Part shown: positions 8,611-20,904 of the stretch, piece after piece
Layout: each line of letters begins with the position of its first letter
How positions within the stretch are numbered: position 1 is the first letter of the stretch
Assembly (NCBI RefSeq): GCF_000264295.1
Contig: NZ_AJXT01000024.1
Span: forward strand, 17,658 to 81,657
Reading direction: 5' to 3'
Length of the DNA stretch: 64,000 nt
DNA from: Rhodanobacter spathiphylli B39
GTDB lineage: Bacteria; Pseudomonadota; Gammaproteobacteria; Xanthomonadales; Rhodanobacteraceae
Translations under genes and position numbers: made by a program
The notes under the pieces: model-generated
Database searches by the model: none
What the model saw: only the letters and a program-made list of their open reading frames with translations
Told to the model about the DNA's origin: nothing

Positions 8611-9207
8611 ATGAACGCGATGGTCAAAGTGTGGGACCCGCTGGTCCGCCTGTTCCACTGGTCGCTGGCGGGCTTGTTCCTCGCCAACTTCTTCACCGAC
8701 GACGGCGAGCTGGTCCACCGTGGGATCGGTTACGCCGTGCTGGCCCTGCTCGCGGTGCGTTTCGTGTGGGGCTGGGTCGGCACGCGGCACGCGCGCTTCG
8801 CCGACTGGGTGCCCGGCCCGCGCCGGGTGCGAGACTACCTGCGCGAGCGCCTGGCCGGGCGCTCGCGACGACAGCTCGGGCACAACCCGGCGGCCGCCGT
8901 GATGATCCTGGCGCTGCTGGTCGGCGTGTTGCTGGTCGGTGTCACCGGCTGGCTGCAGACCACAGATCGATTCTTCGGTGAGGGGTGGCTGGAGGAGCTG
9001 CACGAAGCGCTGGCCTACGCCGTGCTGGGGCTGGTCGTGCTGCACGTGCTGGCCGCGGTGGGCGAGAGCGTGCATTACGGCGAGAACCTGGTCGCCGCGA
9101 TGATCCACGGCCGCAAGCATGCGCTGGGGCAGGATGCCGCAGGCGGCGAAAAGACGGCGCCAATTGCTGCAAGTCAAGTGGGCGGATCGATCACGCGAGA
9201 AGAATGA
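8611..9207 (+). CDS. Cytochrome b561-type membrane electron-transfer protein
   Basis: A 198-residue four-helix membrane cytochrome b. Candidate heme-ligand histidines lie in RLFHWSLAG, ELVHRGIGY, LEELHEALAY and VVLHVLAAVG, the pattern of diheme b561 / NiFe-hydrogenase-type cytochrome b subunits. It should move electrons between the quinone pool and a periplasmic partner. It follows the PepSY gene by 29 bp and is four bases upstream of the response regulator, so these genes are one operon. The C-terminal tail (about 30 residues) is polar and cytoplasmic. The partner is unknown. Confidence 0.88.
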   Translation: MNAMVKVWDPLVRLFHWSLAGLFLANFFTDDGELVHRGIGYAVLALLAVRFVWGWVGTRHARFADWVPGPRRVRDYLRERLAGRSRRQLGHNPAAAVMILALLVGVLLVGVTGWLQTTDRFFGEGWLEELHEALAYAVLGLVVLHVLAAVGESVHYGENLVAAMIHGRKHALGQDAAGGEKTAPIAASQVGGSITREE

Positions 9208-9211
9208 GGCC

Positions 9212-9886
9212 ATGCGCGTCCTGCTAGCCGAAGACGACCGGGCACTGGGGCAGGCGCTGGCCGACGGCCTGCGCCAGCTCGGCTATGCGGTGGACTGGAT
9301 CACCGACGGCAACCAGGCGGCCGCCGCCCTGAGCGACACCGCGTATGCCGCGGCGGTGCTGGACTGGAACCTGCCGCGCAGCAGCGGCCCGGCGATCATC
9401 GCCGGCATGCGCCGGCGCCAGGACGCCACCCCGGTGCTGCTGCTGACCGCCCGCGACGAACTGGCCGACCGCGTCGCCGGGCTGGACGCCGGCGCCGACG
9501 ATTACGTGGTCAAGCCGGTGCACCTGGACGAACTGGCCGCCCGCCTGCGCGCCTTGTTGCGGCGGGCCGACGGCCAGGTCGAGCCGGCGATCCGCGTGGG
9601 CGCGCTGGAAGTCACCCCGGCCGCGCGCAGCGCCACGCTTGCCGATGCGCCGCTGGAGCTGACCGCGCGCGAATACGCGTTGCTGGAAATGCTGGTGCGC
9701 CATCCCGGGCGTGCGTATTCCCGCGAGCAACTGGAGGATGCGTTGTACGGCTGGGACCGCGAAGTGGCCAGCAACGCGGTGGAAGTGCACATCCATCACC
9801 TGCGCCACAAGCTGGGACCAGGCTGGATTCGCACCTTGCGCGGTATCGGCTACGCCATCAATCCGCCCGGCGGGGTTGCCGCGTGA
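9212..9886 (+). CDS. OmpR/PhoB-family response regulator (QseB/PmrA-like)
   Basis: A 224-residue regulator with an N-terminal receiver domain (acidic pocket EDD at 7-9, phospho-acceptor Asp51 in VLDWNLP, Lys in VVKPVH) and a C-terminal winged-helix DNA-binding domain (ELTAREYALLEMLVRHPGR ... GIGYAIN). The start at 9212 gives the expected MRVLLAEDD. Its last codons overlap the GTG start of the sensor kinase (GTGA at 9883). Closest by type to QseB/PmrA/TctD regulators. Target genes are unknown, but the PepSY-cytochrome b genes in the same operon are likely targets or functional partners. Confidence 0.93.
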   Translation: MRVLLAEDDRALGQALADGLRQLGYAVDWITDGNQAAAALSDTAYAAAVLDWNLPRSSGPAIIAGMRRRQDATPVLLLTARDELADRVAGLDAGADDYVVKPVHLDELAARLRALLRRADGQVEPAIRVGALEVTPAARSATLADAPLELTAREYALLEMLVRHPGRAYSREQLEDALYGWDREVASNAVEVHIHHLRHKLGPGWIRTLRGIGYAINPPGGVAA

Positions 9887-11262
9887 TCCGCCCCTCGCTC
9901 AACCGGCGGCTGGTGCTGCGGCTGCTGGCCGGCATCGTGCTGGTGTGGTGTGCCGCCGCCGGCTGGCTGGCCTGGCGCAGCCTGCACGAGGTCGACGAGA
10001 TCTTCGACCAGATGCTGGTGCGCACCGCCGCCAGCGTGTTCGCGGTGATGCCGGACGAGGTCGCCCGCGTCGGTACGGTGCGCCTGCCGGACAAGCCGCT
10101 GCTCGGCTCGGACGATACCGCCCAGCGGCCGGCCATCGTGCTGCGCGATGCGCGCGGCGAACTGCTGGTCGAGAGCGCCGAACTGCCGCTGCTGCGCTTC
10201 GACCCGGGTGATGCGCACTTCCATTCGATCGTGCACGACGACCGGCGCTGGCGGGTGTTCCAGCGCTGGGATGCGCGGCATCGGTACTGGGTCCAGGTCG
10301 GCGCGCCGCTGGACGAGCGCGACGAACTGCTGCGCAAGCTGCTGGCGCCGGCGCTGCTGGCCTTGCTCGCGCTGCTGGTGCTGGTGCCGCCGATCGTGTT
10401 TGCCGGTTTGCGCAGCGGGCTGAAACCGCTGCGCCAGCTGGCGCGCAGCCTCTCCGCCGGCACCGATCCGGCCGCCGCCTCGCTCACCGACGCGCGGGTG
10501 CCGGTCGAGCTGGCGCCGTTCACCGAGGCGATCGACCAACTGGTCGATCGCCTGCGGCGCAGCCTGGAACACGAACGCCGCTTCACCGCCGACGCCGCGC
10601 ACGAACTGCGCCACCCGCTGGCGGCGCTGCGGCTGGAACTGGACCTGGCCGGGCGCGGCGACGATGTGCCCGTGCGCGCGCAGCACCTGCAGCGCGCGCA
10701 GGCGGCGCTGGACCGCATGCAGCGACTGGTGGCCCAGCTGCTGATGCTGGCGCGGGTCGAGAAACTGGCCGAGCTGGACGACGCCGGCCCGTTGCGTCTG
10801 GTGAGCGTGGCCGAAGCCGCCCTGCGCGACGCCAGCGAGCGCGCGGCGGCGCGTTCCATCGAGCTGTCGCTGGACCACGACGGCAACGACTTCGTGCTGG
10901 GCAGCCGCAGCCTGCTCGACATCCTGGTGCAGAACCTGCTCGACAACGCGCTGCGCCACGTACCCGACCACGGCCAGGTGAACGTGCGCGTCGGCGGACG
11001 CGACGAACAGGTGACACTGGAGGTGAACGACAGCGGCAGCGGCTTCGCCGACGCGGCCGTGGCGCGGCTGGGCGAGCGCTTCCATCGCCCCGAAGGCAGC
11101 ATCGGTGAAGGCAGCGGGCTGGGCCTGTCGATCGCCCAGGCGATCGCCCGCCTGCACCACGGCGAGCTGGCCTTCGGTCGCTCCGCGCTGGGTGGCGCGC
11201 AAGTGAGTTTCAGCCTGCCGCGCGTCGCGACCGACGCGGCGCATGCGCCCGGCTACGCTTGA
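9883..11262 (+). CDS. Sensor histidine kinase partner of the upstream regulator
   Basis: A 459-residue kinase with a GTG start translationally coupled to the response regulator. Transmembrane helices lie at about 11-31 and 154-174 and enclose a periplasmic sensor region of about 120 residues. The H-box is FTADAAHELRHPLAALR (His240), the N-box NLLDNALRH, and the G-boxes NDSGSGF and GEGSGLGLSIAQ. Overall it is QseC/TctE-like. The periplasmic part shows no motif that names the signal. Confidence 0.92.
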   Translation: MIRPSLNRRLVLRLLAGIVLVWCAAAGWLAWRSLHEVDEIFDQMLVRTAASVFAVMPDEVARVGTVRLPDKPLLGSDDTAQRPAIVLRDARGELLVESAELPLLRFDPGDAHFHSIVHDDRRWRVFQRWDARHRYWVQVGAPLDERDELLRKLLAPALLALLALLVLVPPIVFAGLRSGLKPLRQLARSLSAGTDPAAASLTDARVPVELAPFTEAIDQLVDRLRRSLEHERRFTADAAHELRHPLAALRLELDLAGRGDDVPVRAQHLQRAQAALDRMQRLVAQLLMLARVEKLAELDDAGPLRLVSVAEAALRDASERAAARSIELSLDHDGNDFVLGSRSLLDILVQNLLDNALRHVPDHGQVNVRVGGRDEQVTLEVNDSGSGFADAAVARLGERFHRPEGSIGEGSGLGLSIAQAIARLHHGELAFGRSALGGAQVSFSLPRVATDAAHAPGYA

Positions 11263-11293
11263 TCCATCGGCCGTCTCATTCTGGAGAACTCCC

Positions 11294-11734
11294 ATGACCG
11301 AACCTGCTGGCAAGCTGAGCTTCCAGGTCCTTGCCCATCGCACCGATGCCCACGGCAGCGTCGCCCGCTGCAAGCATGCCGAACTGTCGCTGGATACCGA
11401 TCTGGCCGGTCGCCTCGATGCGTTCAATCCCGCCGAACTGCTGCTGGCCGCCCTGTCGGCCTGCATGATCAAGAGCATCGAGCGGGTCACGCCGATCCTG
11501 AAGTTCCAGTGGCGCGGGGTCGAGGTGCGCGTGCATGGCGTGCGCCAGGACGTGCCGCCGCGGCTGGAATCGATCGACTACGAGATCCTGGTGGACAGCG
11601 ACGAGAGCGAGCAGCGCCTGGCCTTGTTGCACGACAACGTGCGCAAGTTCGGCACGGTATTCAACACGGTGGCGCCGGGCACGCGTCTTTCCGGCGTGCT
11701 GCGGCGAGCGGATGGGAGGAGGGCCGACGGCTGA
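11294..11734 (+). CDS. OsmC/YhfA-like protein
   Basis: A 146-residue OsmC-fold protein starting [16 protein letters not shown] with SD GGAGAA. The first family cysteine is present (Cys57 in LSACMIK), but the second, usually in a K-[FY]-C-x-V context, is glycine here ([10 protein letters not shown]). The two-cysteine peroxidase centre of OsmC/Ohr is therefore broken and a hydroperoxidase role is doubtful. It lies 31 bp after the sensor kinase, may be read through from that operon, and converges with the Nramp-like gene. Confidence 0.82.
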   Translation: MTEPAGKLSFQVLAHRTDAHGSVARCKHAELSLDTDLAGRLDAFNPAELLLAALSACMIKSIERVTPILKFQWRGVEVRVHGVRQDVPPRLESIDYEILVDSDESEQRLALLHDNVRKFGTVFNTVAPGTRLSGVLRRADGRRADG

Positions 11735-11798
11735 ATGGCATCGTCGCATCGGGAGCCACCCTGCGGTCGGGCTCGTCGAAGGCCGGGCCGCCGCGCCT

Positions 11799-13085
11799 TC
11801 ACTGTCCCCAGCTGACGAACATCACCACGGCCGCCGTCGCCATGGCCGCAGTAGCCAACCAGCCGAAGATCTTCAGCGGCCACGGCATGGTGAACTTGCC
11901 CATGACCTTGCGCCGCGAGCCCATCAGCATCATCACGACCATCAATGGCACAGCGGTGACGCCGTTGACCACCGCGCTCCAGTACAAGGCCTTGATCGGG
12001 TCCAGCGGCGTCAGGTTCAGCGCGATGCCGGCGAGGCTGGCGACGATCAGTACGGTGTAGAAAAAACGGGCGTTCTGCGGCTTGTATTCCAGCCCGCTGC
12101 GCTGACCGAAGGCGCCGGCGGCGGCATAGGCGGTGGCGCCGGCCAGCACCGGTACGGCGAGCAGGCCGGTGCCGATGATCCCGGCGGCGAACAGCGCGAA
12201 GGCCAGGTCGCCAGCCAGTGGCCGCAGTGCCGCGGCCGCTTCGGCGGAGGTCTGGATGTCGACCTTGCCGTGTGCGTGCAGCACGATCGCGGCGGTGAGG
12301 ATGATGAAGAAGGCAATCAGGTTGGAGAAGATCATGCCGACCGTGGTGTCGATGCCGATGCGGCGCAGGGCGCTCGGCGCCTGCTTCGGCGCGCGGCGCA
12401 GCGGCTTGCGGCGTTTGCTGGAGGTCATTTCCTCGACCTCCTGCGCCGCCTGCCAGCAGAACAGATAGGGGCTGATGGTGGTGCCGAGCAGGGCGACCAG
12501 GCCGACCGCGTATTGCGCATTCCAGCGGATGGGCGGCAGCACCAGGCTCTTCAGTACGGCCAGCCACGGCACGCCGATCACCAGCACGGTGGCCACGTAG
12601 GCAAACAGGCTGAGGGTGAGCAACTTCAGGATCGGGGCGTAACGGGTGAACGGTATGAACACCTGCAGCACCAGCGACAACAGCGCGAAACCCGCCGCGT
12701 AGAGCAGCGCCGGTCCGCCGATCAGCAGTTGCAGCGCGGCGCCCATGGCACCGATGTCGGCCGCCAGGTTGATCACGTTGGCGAACACCAGCGAGGCCGT
12801 CAACGCGTAGACCAGCGGATGCGGATAGTGCTTGCGCATGCCGTCCATCAGGCCGTGGCCGGTGACGCGGCCGATGCCGGCGCTGACCGCCTGGATCGCG
12901 ATCATCAGCGGCATGGTCAGCACGACGCACCACAGCATGCCGTAGCCGAATGCGGCCCCCACCTGCGAGTAGGTGGCGATCCCGCTGGGGTCGTCGTCGG
13001 CCGCGCCGGTGACCAGGCCTGCGCTCAGGTTGGCCCACACCGGCCTTTCGGTACCGCCATCTTCGGTGTTCCTGCGCACGGTCAT
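11799..13085 (-). CDS. Nramp-family divalent metal transporter, variant metal-site motifs
   Basis: A 428-residue membrane protein of about 11 helices in the Nramp/MntH superfamily. The helix-1 metal-binding motif, normally DPGN, reads [14 protein letters not shown]. The helix-6 MPH motif appears as [18 protein letters not shown], so the metal-binding methionine is absent. The protein belongs to a divergent Nramp branch whose metal preference (Mn/Fe or Mg-like) cannot be assumed. Transport across the inner membrane with protons is family inference. It stands alone on the minus strand, divergent from xfp with a 180-bp gap. Confidence 0.82.
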   Translation of the reverse strand: MTVRRNTEDGGTERPVWANLSAGLVTGAADDDPSGIATYSQVGAAFGYGMLWCVVLTMPLMIAIQAVSAGIGRVTGHGLMDGMRKHYPHPLVYALTASLVFANVINLAADIGAMGAALQLLIGGPALLYAAGFALLSLVLQVFIPFTRYAPILKLLTLSLFAYVATVLVIGVPWLAVLKSLVLPPIRWNAQYAVGLVALLGTTISPYLFCWQAAQEVEEMTSSKRRKPLRRAPKQAPSALRRIGIDTTVGMIFSNLIAFFIILTAAIVLHAHGKVDIQTSAEAAAALRPLAGDLAFALFAAGIIGTGLLAVPVLAGATAYAAAGAFGQRSGLEYKPQNARFFYTVLIVASLAGIALNLTPLDPIKALYWSAVVNGVTAVPLMVVMMLMGSRRKVMGKFTMPWPLKIFGWLATAAMATAAVVMFVSWGQ

Positions 13086-13265
13086 GGGTGTTTCCGGTGG
13101 AGTGGTTGCCGACTGGGCCGGTGTCGCAGGTCAGTGCCCGTTGCCCAAGTGTGGTCGGGAGTCGGTGCGGTTGCACGACATGCGGCAATGTGCAGCATCG
13201 GAATTCACGGATACGGGTACATACTGCGGGCATACCGGGCTTCCAGCCCGCCGGGGAGACTGTCG

Positions 13266-15665
13266 ATGGCGACCCACCTGGATTGTCCGCCGGCCGATGC
13301 CGGATCGTTGCGGGGCATCGATGCGTGGTGGCGCGCGGCGAACTACCTCTCGGTCGGGCAGATTTACCTGCGCGCGAATCCGCTGCTGCGCGAACCGCTG
13401 GCCCCGGCGCACATCAAGCGCATGTTGCTTGGCCACTGGGGCACCACACCGGGGCAGAACTTCATCTACGCGCACCTGAACCGGGTGATCAGGCAACACG
13501 ATCTGGACATGCTCTACCTCTCCGGGCCCGGCCATGGCGGGCCCGCCGTGGTGGCCAATGCCTACCTCGACGGCACCTACAGCGAGGTCTATCCGCAGAT
13601 CGGCCGGGACGAGGCCGGCTTGCAGCGGCTGTTCAAGCAGTTCTCGTTCCCGGGAGGCATAGCCAGCCATGCCTCGCCGGAGTGCCCGGGCTCGATGCAC
13701 GAGGGCGGCGAACTCGGCTACTCGCTCAGCCATGCGTTCGGCGCCGTCTTCGACAACCCCGGCTTGATCGCCGCCTGTGTCGTGGGCGATGGCGAGGCGG
13801 AGACGGGGCCGCTGGCCACGGCGTGGCACTCGAACAAGTTTCTCGACCCGGTGGGCGATGGCGCGGTGCTGCCGATCCTGCATCTGAACGGCTACAAGAT
13901 CGCCAATCCCACCGTGCTGGCACGCATCGGCCATGACGAGCTGGAGCAGCTGTTGCGCGGCTACGGCTGGACGCCGCATTTCGTGGTGGGCAGCGAACCG
14001 GCGGCCATGCACCAGGCGATGGCCGCGACGCTGGACGCCGTGGTGGCGCAGATCCGCCAGATCCAGCGCGACGCCCGCGAAGGCGGCGTCACCACCCGGC
14101 CGCGCTGGCCGATGATCGTGCTCGATTCGCCCAAGGGCTGGACCGGCCCGGCCGTGGTCGACGGACGGCCAAACGAAGGCACGTTCCGCGCCCACCAGGT
14201 GCCGTTGTCGATCTCGTCGACGAGCCCGCCGGAACACCTGGCGCAGCTCGAGGCGTGGCTGCGCAGCTATCGGCCGGAAGAACTGTTCGACGAGGAAGGC
14301 CGTTTCCGCGCGGAGTGGGCCGCATTGGCGCCGACCGGGACGCGTCGCATGAGCGCGAACCCGCACAGCAATGGTGGCCTGCTGTTGCGCGACCTGAACA
14401 TGCCGGATTTCCGCGACTACGCCGTCGACGTGCCGATCCCCGGCGTGCCCGGCATCGGGGACACGCGGGTGCTCGGGCCGTTCCTGCGCGACGTGATCCG
14501 GGGCAACGCCGAGCAGCGCAACTTCCGCATGTTCGGGCCGGACGAGACGCTGTCCAACGGCCTGGGCGCGGCGTTCGAGGTCACCGATCGGCAATGGCAG
14601 GCCACTACCTTGCCGGGCGACGAGTTTCTCGCCCCGAGCGGGCGGGTGGTGGAGATGCTCAGCGAGCACCAGTGCGAAGGCTGGCTGGAAGGCTATCTGC
14701 TGACCGGGCGCCATGGCCTGTTCAACTGCTACGAGGCATTCATCCATATCGTCGATGCCATGTTCAACCAGCACGCGAAGTGGTTGAAGATGACCGCGGC
14801 GATTCCGTGGCGGCGCAAGATCGCCTCGCTGAATTACCTGCTGGCGTCGCATGTGTGGCGACAGGACCACAACGGTTTCACCCACCAGGATCCGGGTTTC
14901 ATCGACCACGTGATCAACAAGAAGGCCAGCATCGTGCGGGTGTACCTGCCGCCGGATGCGAACTGCCTGTTGTCGGTGATGGACCATTGCCTGCGCAGCC
15001 GGCACTACGTCAACGTGGTGGTCGCGGGCAAGCATCCGGCGCCGCAATGGCTGGCGATGGATGCGGCGGCGAGCCATTGCAGCCAGGGCATCGGCCTGTG
15101 GCCGTGGGCCAGCAGCGATCAGCACGATGAGCCGGACGTGGTGATGGCCTGCGCCGGTGACGTGCCCACGCTGGAAACGCTGGCCGCGATGTCGATCCTG
15201 CGCCGTTACCTGCCGGAGCTGAAGGTGCGCGTGGTCAACGTGGTCGACCTGATGAAGCTGCAGTCGCCCAGTGAACATCCGCATGGCCTGGACGATGACG
15301 ACTTCGACCAGTTGTTCACCCGCGACACGCCGGTGATCTTCGCCTTCCACGGCTACCCGACACTGATCCACCGCCTGACCTACCGGCGCGCCAACCACGA
15401 CAACCTGCACGTGCACGGCTACCGGGAGGAGGGCACCATCACCACCGCGTTCGACATGACGGTGCTCAACCAGCTCGACCGTTTCCATCTGGTGATCGAC
15501 GTGATCAACCGGGTGCCGCGGGCAGGCGAGCGCGGCATCTACCTCAAGCAGAAGCTGCTGGACAAGCTGGTCGAGCACAAGCGGTACATCGACGAGAACG
15601 GCGAGGACCTGCCGGAGATCCGCAACTGGGCGTGGAGCGCGGAGACCGCAGGCATGCTGGCGTAA
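13266..15665 (+). CDS. xfp: Xylulose-5-phosphate/fructose-6-phosphate phosphoketolase
   Basis: A 799-residue protein of normal phosphoketolase length. It is a cytoplasmic thiamine-diphosphate enzyme cleaving xylulose-5-P or fructose-6-P with phosphate to acetyl-phosphate plus glyceraldehyde-3-P or erythrose-4-P. Visible motifs are [39 protein letters not shown], the TPP-binding [18 protein letters not shown] and [11 protein letters not shown], with conserved [10 protein letters not shown] and [15 protein letters not shown] towards the ends. The ATG at 13266 follows SD GGGGAG. It converges on the acetate kinase gene with only 14 bp between stops, so its product and the next enzymes are encoded together. 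No clear FNR box is seen in its 180-bp upstream region. Confidence 0.95.
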   Translation: MATHLDCPPADAGSLRGIDAWWRAANYLSVGQIYLRANPLLREPLAPAHIKRMLLGHWGTTPGQNFIYAHLNRVIRQHDLDMLYLSGPGHGGPAVVANAYLDGTYSEVYPQIGRDEAGLQRLFKQFSFPGGIASHASPECPGSMHEGGELGYSLSHAFGAVFDNPGLIAACVVGDGEAETGPLATAWHSNKFLDPVGDGAVLPILHLNGYKIANPTVLARIGHDELEQLLRGYGWTPHFVVGSEPAAMHQAMAATLDAVVAQIRQIQRDAREGGVTTRPRWPMIVLDSPKGWTGPAVVDGRPNEGTFRAHQVPLSISSTSPPEHLAQLEAWLRSYRPEELFDEEGRFRAEWAALAPTGTRRMSANPHSNGGLLLRDLNMPDFRDYAVDVPIPGVPGIGDTRVLGPFLRDVIRGNAEQRNFRMFGPDETLSNGLGAAFEVTDRQWQATTLPGDEFLAPSGRVVEMLSEHQCEGWLEGYLLTGRHGLFNCYEAFIHIVDAMFNQHAKWLKMTAAIPWRRKIASLNYLLASHVWRQDHNGFTHQDPGFIDHVINKKASIVRVYLPPDANCLLSVMDHCLRSRHYVNVVVAGKHPAPQWLAMDAAASHCSQGIGLWPWASSDQHDEPDVVMACAGDVPTLETLAAMSILRRYLPELKVRVVNVVDLMKLQSPSEHPHGLDDDDFDQLFTRDTPVIFAFHGYPTLIHRLTYRRANHDNLHVHGYREEGTITTAFDMTVLNQLDRFHLVIDVINRVPRAGERGIYLKQKLLDKLVEHKRYIDENGEDLPEIRNWAWSAETAGMLA

Positions 15666-15679
15666 GGCCGTGCCGTGCT

Positions 15680-16873
15680 TCAATGGCGAATGAGGGTGGC
15701 GGCAGCGCTGGCGGCCACCCATTCCTCGTTGGTGGGTTCCACCACCACGCACACCTTGCTGGCCGCGCTGGAGATCACGGGGGCATGGGCGGCATTCGCC
15801 GAGGGGTCCAGCGCGATGCCGAGAAAGCCCAGGGCGGCGCAGATGCGTTCGCGGATCGCCGCGTTGTGCTCGCCGATGCCGGCGGTGAACGCCAGCATGT
15901 CCAGGCCGTTCAGCGCCGCCGCCAGCGCACCCACTTCGCGCACCGCGCTGCGCACATACAGGTCCAGCGCTTCGCGTGCGCGTGCGTCGTCCTCATGCTG
16001 CAACAACATGCGCGGATCGGACGAGATGCCGGAAACGCCGAGCAGGCCGGACTCGTGGTACAGCATCCGCGCCACCTGTTCGAGCGACAGTTTGCGGATC
16101 TCCATCAGGTAGATCACCGCGCCGGGGTCGAGCGCGCCGCAACGCGTGCCCATCATCAATCCATCCAGCGCGGAGAAGCCCATGGTGGTGGCGACACTGC
16201 GCAGATCCTGCAGCGCGCACAGGCTGGCGCCGCTGCCCAGGTGCGCCACGATCGTGCGGCCGCGCGCGGCCACGCCGTAGCGCTCGCCCAGGGCCTGTGC
16301 CACGTAGGCATACGACAGGCCGTGGAAGCCGTAGCGCCGCAAGCCCTGCTGCCAGGCCGAGCGTGGCAGTGGCAGCATTTTTTCCACGGTGGGCATGCTC
16401 TGGTGGAAGGCGGTGTCGAAGCAGGCGACTTGCGGCAGTTGCGGCTGTTCATCCAGCAGCGCGGCGATCGCTTCCAGCGCAAAGGGTTGGTGCAGCGGCG
16501 CCAGCGGGACGTAGCTCTTCAGGTCGGCCAGCACCCCCGCATCGACCCGCGTCGGCTCGAAATACTTGCTGCCGCCATGCACGACACGGTGAGCGACCGC
16601 CACGATCCGGCCATCTTCCAGGCGATCCACGATGCGTTGGCGCAGCAACGTCAGGGCCGACAGGTACGGCTGCCCGGCATCCAGTGTCAGTGGCTCGACA
16701 GCGGTGTCGATCGCGCTGAACACCGGCGTGGCGCCGGTGATGCCTTCGATCGCGCCGCTCCAGTGCGGCGTGCGCGACAGCGGCGTGTGGCTGGCGTCGA
16801 ACAGCGCGAACTTGATGCTGGAGGAGCCGCAGTTCAGCACCAGGATCAGCGGGCGGCCGGTGGCGTCGGTCAT
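15680..16873 (-). CDS. ackA: Acetate kinase
   Basis: A 397-residue acetate kinase (acetyl-phosphate + ADP to acetate + ATP, cytoplasmic) with the N-terminal phosphate-binding LVLNCGSSSIKFALFD, the RRYGFHGLSYAYVAQALG motif, HLGSGASLCAL and MGTRCGALDPGAV. The ATG at 16873 is fixed by the family start just before LILVLNCGSSS and by a four-base ATGA overlap with the phosphotransacylase stop. It is the last gene of the SDR-USP-ATPase-phosphotransacylase-ackA operon. With phosphoketolase encoded opposite, it would turn acetyl-phosphate into ATP. Confidence 0.95.
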   Translation of the reverse strand: MTDATGRPLILVLNCGSSSIKFALFDASHTPLSRTPHWSGAIEGITGATPVFSAIDTAVEPLTLDAGQPYLSALTLLRQRIVDRLEDGRIVAVAHRVVHGGSKYFEPTRVDAGVLADLKSYVPLAPLHQPFALEAIAALLDEQPQLPQVACFDTAFHQSMPTVEKMLPLPRSAWQQGLRRYGFHGLSYAYVAQALGERYGVAARGRTIVAHLGSGASLCALQDLRSVATTMGFSALDGLMMGTRCGALDPGAVIYLMEIRKLSLEQVARMLYHESGLLGVSGISSDPRMLLQHEDDARAREALDLYVRSAVREVGALAAALNGLDMLAFTAGIGEHNAAIRERICAALGFLGIALDPSANAAHAPVISSAASKVCVVVEPTNEEWVAASAAATLIRH

Positions 16874-17808
16874 GGCGGTGAGCGCCGGTAGTGGTGGGCG
16901 ATCAGCACGGCCAGCGCGCAGGAGGCGATGCGCGATTCGCGCGGGTCGGCGCGGCTGGTCAGCACGATCGGCACGCGCGCACCCACCACCACCGCCGCGC
17001 TGGTGGCGCCGCCAAGGTATTCCAGCTGCTTGGCCAGCATGTTGCCGCTTTCCAGGTCGGGCACCAGCAGGATGTCGGCGCGGCCGGCCACATCCGAGGC
17101 GATGCCCTTGATCTTCGCGGCGGCGGCGGAGATCGCGTTGTCGAAGGCCAGTGGGCCGTCCAGGATCGCGCCGGTGATCTGGCCGCGATCGGCCATCTTG
17201 CACAGCGCGGCCGCGTCCAGCGTGGCTTGCATGCGCGGGTTGATCGTCTCCACCGCGGCCAGTATCGCCACGCGCGGCGTGGCCACGCCCAGGATGTGGG
17301 CCAGGTCGATCGCGTTGCGCACGATGTCGGCCTTGTCCTCCAGCGTCGGCGCGATGTTGATCGCGCCATCGGTGATGATGAACGGACGGGGGTAGGCCGG
17401 CGTTTGCATCAGGTAGCAGTGCGAGATGCGCCGCGCCGTTCGCAGGCCGGAGGTGGCGGCCACCACCGCGGCCATCAATTCGTCGGTATGCAGGCTGCCT
17501 TTCATCAGCGCGTCGACGTGTCCGCTGGCGGCCAGCGCCACCGCCCGGTCCGCCGCCGCGTGGCTGTGGGGCACGTCTTCGATGGGAATGCCGGCCAGGT
17601 CGAGCGCGCCGTCTTTCGCGACCTGCTCAAGCTTGTGGCGTGGCGCCACCAGCACCGGCTCGATCAGTCCGCAGCGCCGGGCATCCAGCGCGGCGGCCAG
17701 GCTGGTGGCATCGCAAGGATGGACCACCGCCATGCGCACGGCACCCAGCTGCCCCGCGCGCTCCAGCAGCGGTTCTCCGATGGTGGTGTGGGCTGGCGTC
17801 GTGGTCAT
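16870..17808 (-). CDS. Phosphate acetyl/butyryltransferase (short form)
   Basis: A 312-residue enzyme of the PTA/PTB fold (acyl-CoA + phosphate to acyl-phosphate + CoA). Recognisable parts are VDALMKGSLHTDELMAAV, FIITDGAINIAP and a C-terminal LLVPDLESGNMLAKQL. It lacks the N-terminal P-loop domain of long Pta proteins and resembles phosphate butyryltransferase-type enzymes that pair with kinases of the acetate kinase fold. The start at 17808 (MTTTPAHTTIGEPLL) is supported by a modest GAAGG SD; upstream in-frame sequence looks non-coding. Overlap with ackA by ATGA indicates coupled synthesis. Acetyl versus butyryl specificity cannot be read from sequence; context favours acetyl. Confidence 0.87.
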   Translation of the reverse strand: MTTTPAHTTIGEPLLERAGQLGAVRMAVVHPCDATSLAAALDARRCGLIEPVLVAPRHKLEQVAKDGALDLAGIPIEDVPHSHAAADRAVALAASGHVDALMKGSLHTDELMAAVVAATSGLRTARRISHCYLMQTPAYPRPFIITDGAINIAPTLEDKADIVRNAIDLAHILGVATPRVAILAAVETINPRMQATLDAAALCKMADRGQITGAILDGPLAFDNAISAAAAKIKGIASDVAGRADILLVPDLESGNMLAKQLEYLGGATSAAVVVGARVPIVLTSRADPRESRIASCALAVLIAHHYRRSPP

Positions 17809-17891
17809 GGCGTGGCCTTCGCTGGGCCGGCGTGAGGTGGATGGGGGCGGGCCGGCGTGGGTGAAGATATCGCCTGTGGCGCGGTCGCGGG

Positions 17892-20417
<2,526 letters not shown>

Positions 20418-20439
20418 GCCGCGGTCTGCCGGCCGTTGC

Positions 20440-20877
20440 TCAACGGCAGACCAGTACCGGCACGTCGCCGTTCAGGATGACCTTGTGCGTCTCGCTGCCG
20501 AGCAGCAGCCGGTCGAAGCCGCGCCAGCCGTGCGAGGCCATCACTATCAGGTCGCACTGCTGCTTGCGCGCGGCGCCGACGATGGCCGCGTAGGGCCGCG
20601 CGTCGGTCTCGTGGCTGCTCTCGCAGGGAACTCCGGCGGCCTGCGCGCGCTGGCTCACGTCGGCCAGGTACTTCTCGGCGTTGGCGATGGCCTCGCTGGT
20701 ATAGGTCGGCTCGTTGGCCTGGATGATCTCCGCGAAGTAGATGGAAGCGGGGAACGGTGCGATCACGTGGAAGGCGTACACGCTGGCGCCCAGCCGGGCG
20801 GCCAGCTCGATGCCGGTGTCGACGGCGCGCAGGGACAGTTCGGAACCGTCGACGGGCAGCAGGATATGTTTGAACAT
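20440..20877 (-). CDS. Universal stress protein (single domain)
   Basis: A 145-residue UspA-family protein with MFKHILLPVDGSELS at the start and the nucleotide-binding end MASHGWRGFDRLLLGSETHKV, in which the first glycine of G-2x-G-9x-G-S is alanine, a common variant. SD GAGGAG is well placed. It sits 27 bp after the SDR gene and 22 bp before the P-type ATPase, inside the FNR-box operon. A cytoplasmic role in survival under energy or oxygen limitation is inferred from family and context. Confidence 0.92.
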   Translation of the reverse strand: MFKHILLPVDGSELSLRAVDTGIELAARLGASVYAFHVIAPFPASIYFAEIIQANEPTYTSEAIANAEKYLADVSQRAQAAGVPCESSHETDARPYAAIVGAARKQQCDLIVMASHGWRGFDRLLLGSETHKVILNGDVPVLVCR

Positions 20878-20904
20878 GGGGAACTCCTCAAATGCTCTGG
20901 GTAA

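Noticed and set aside
13086..13265. FNR box in front of xfp
   Set aside because: The best candidate, GTGTC-GCAG-GTCAG, has four mismatches to the TTGAT-N4-A/GTCAA pattern; TTGCAC...GGCAA has the wrong spacing.
15680..17203. Extended 507-residue form of acetate kinase
   Set aside because: The first 110 residues are an out-of-frame reading of the phosphotransacylase gene; the family start is at 16873.
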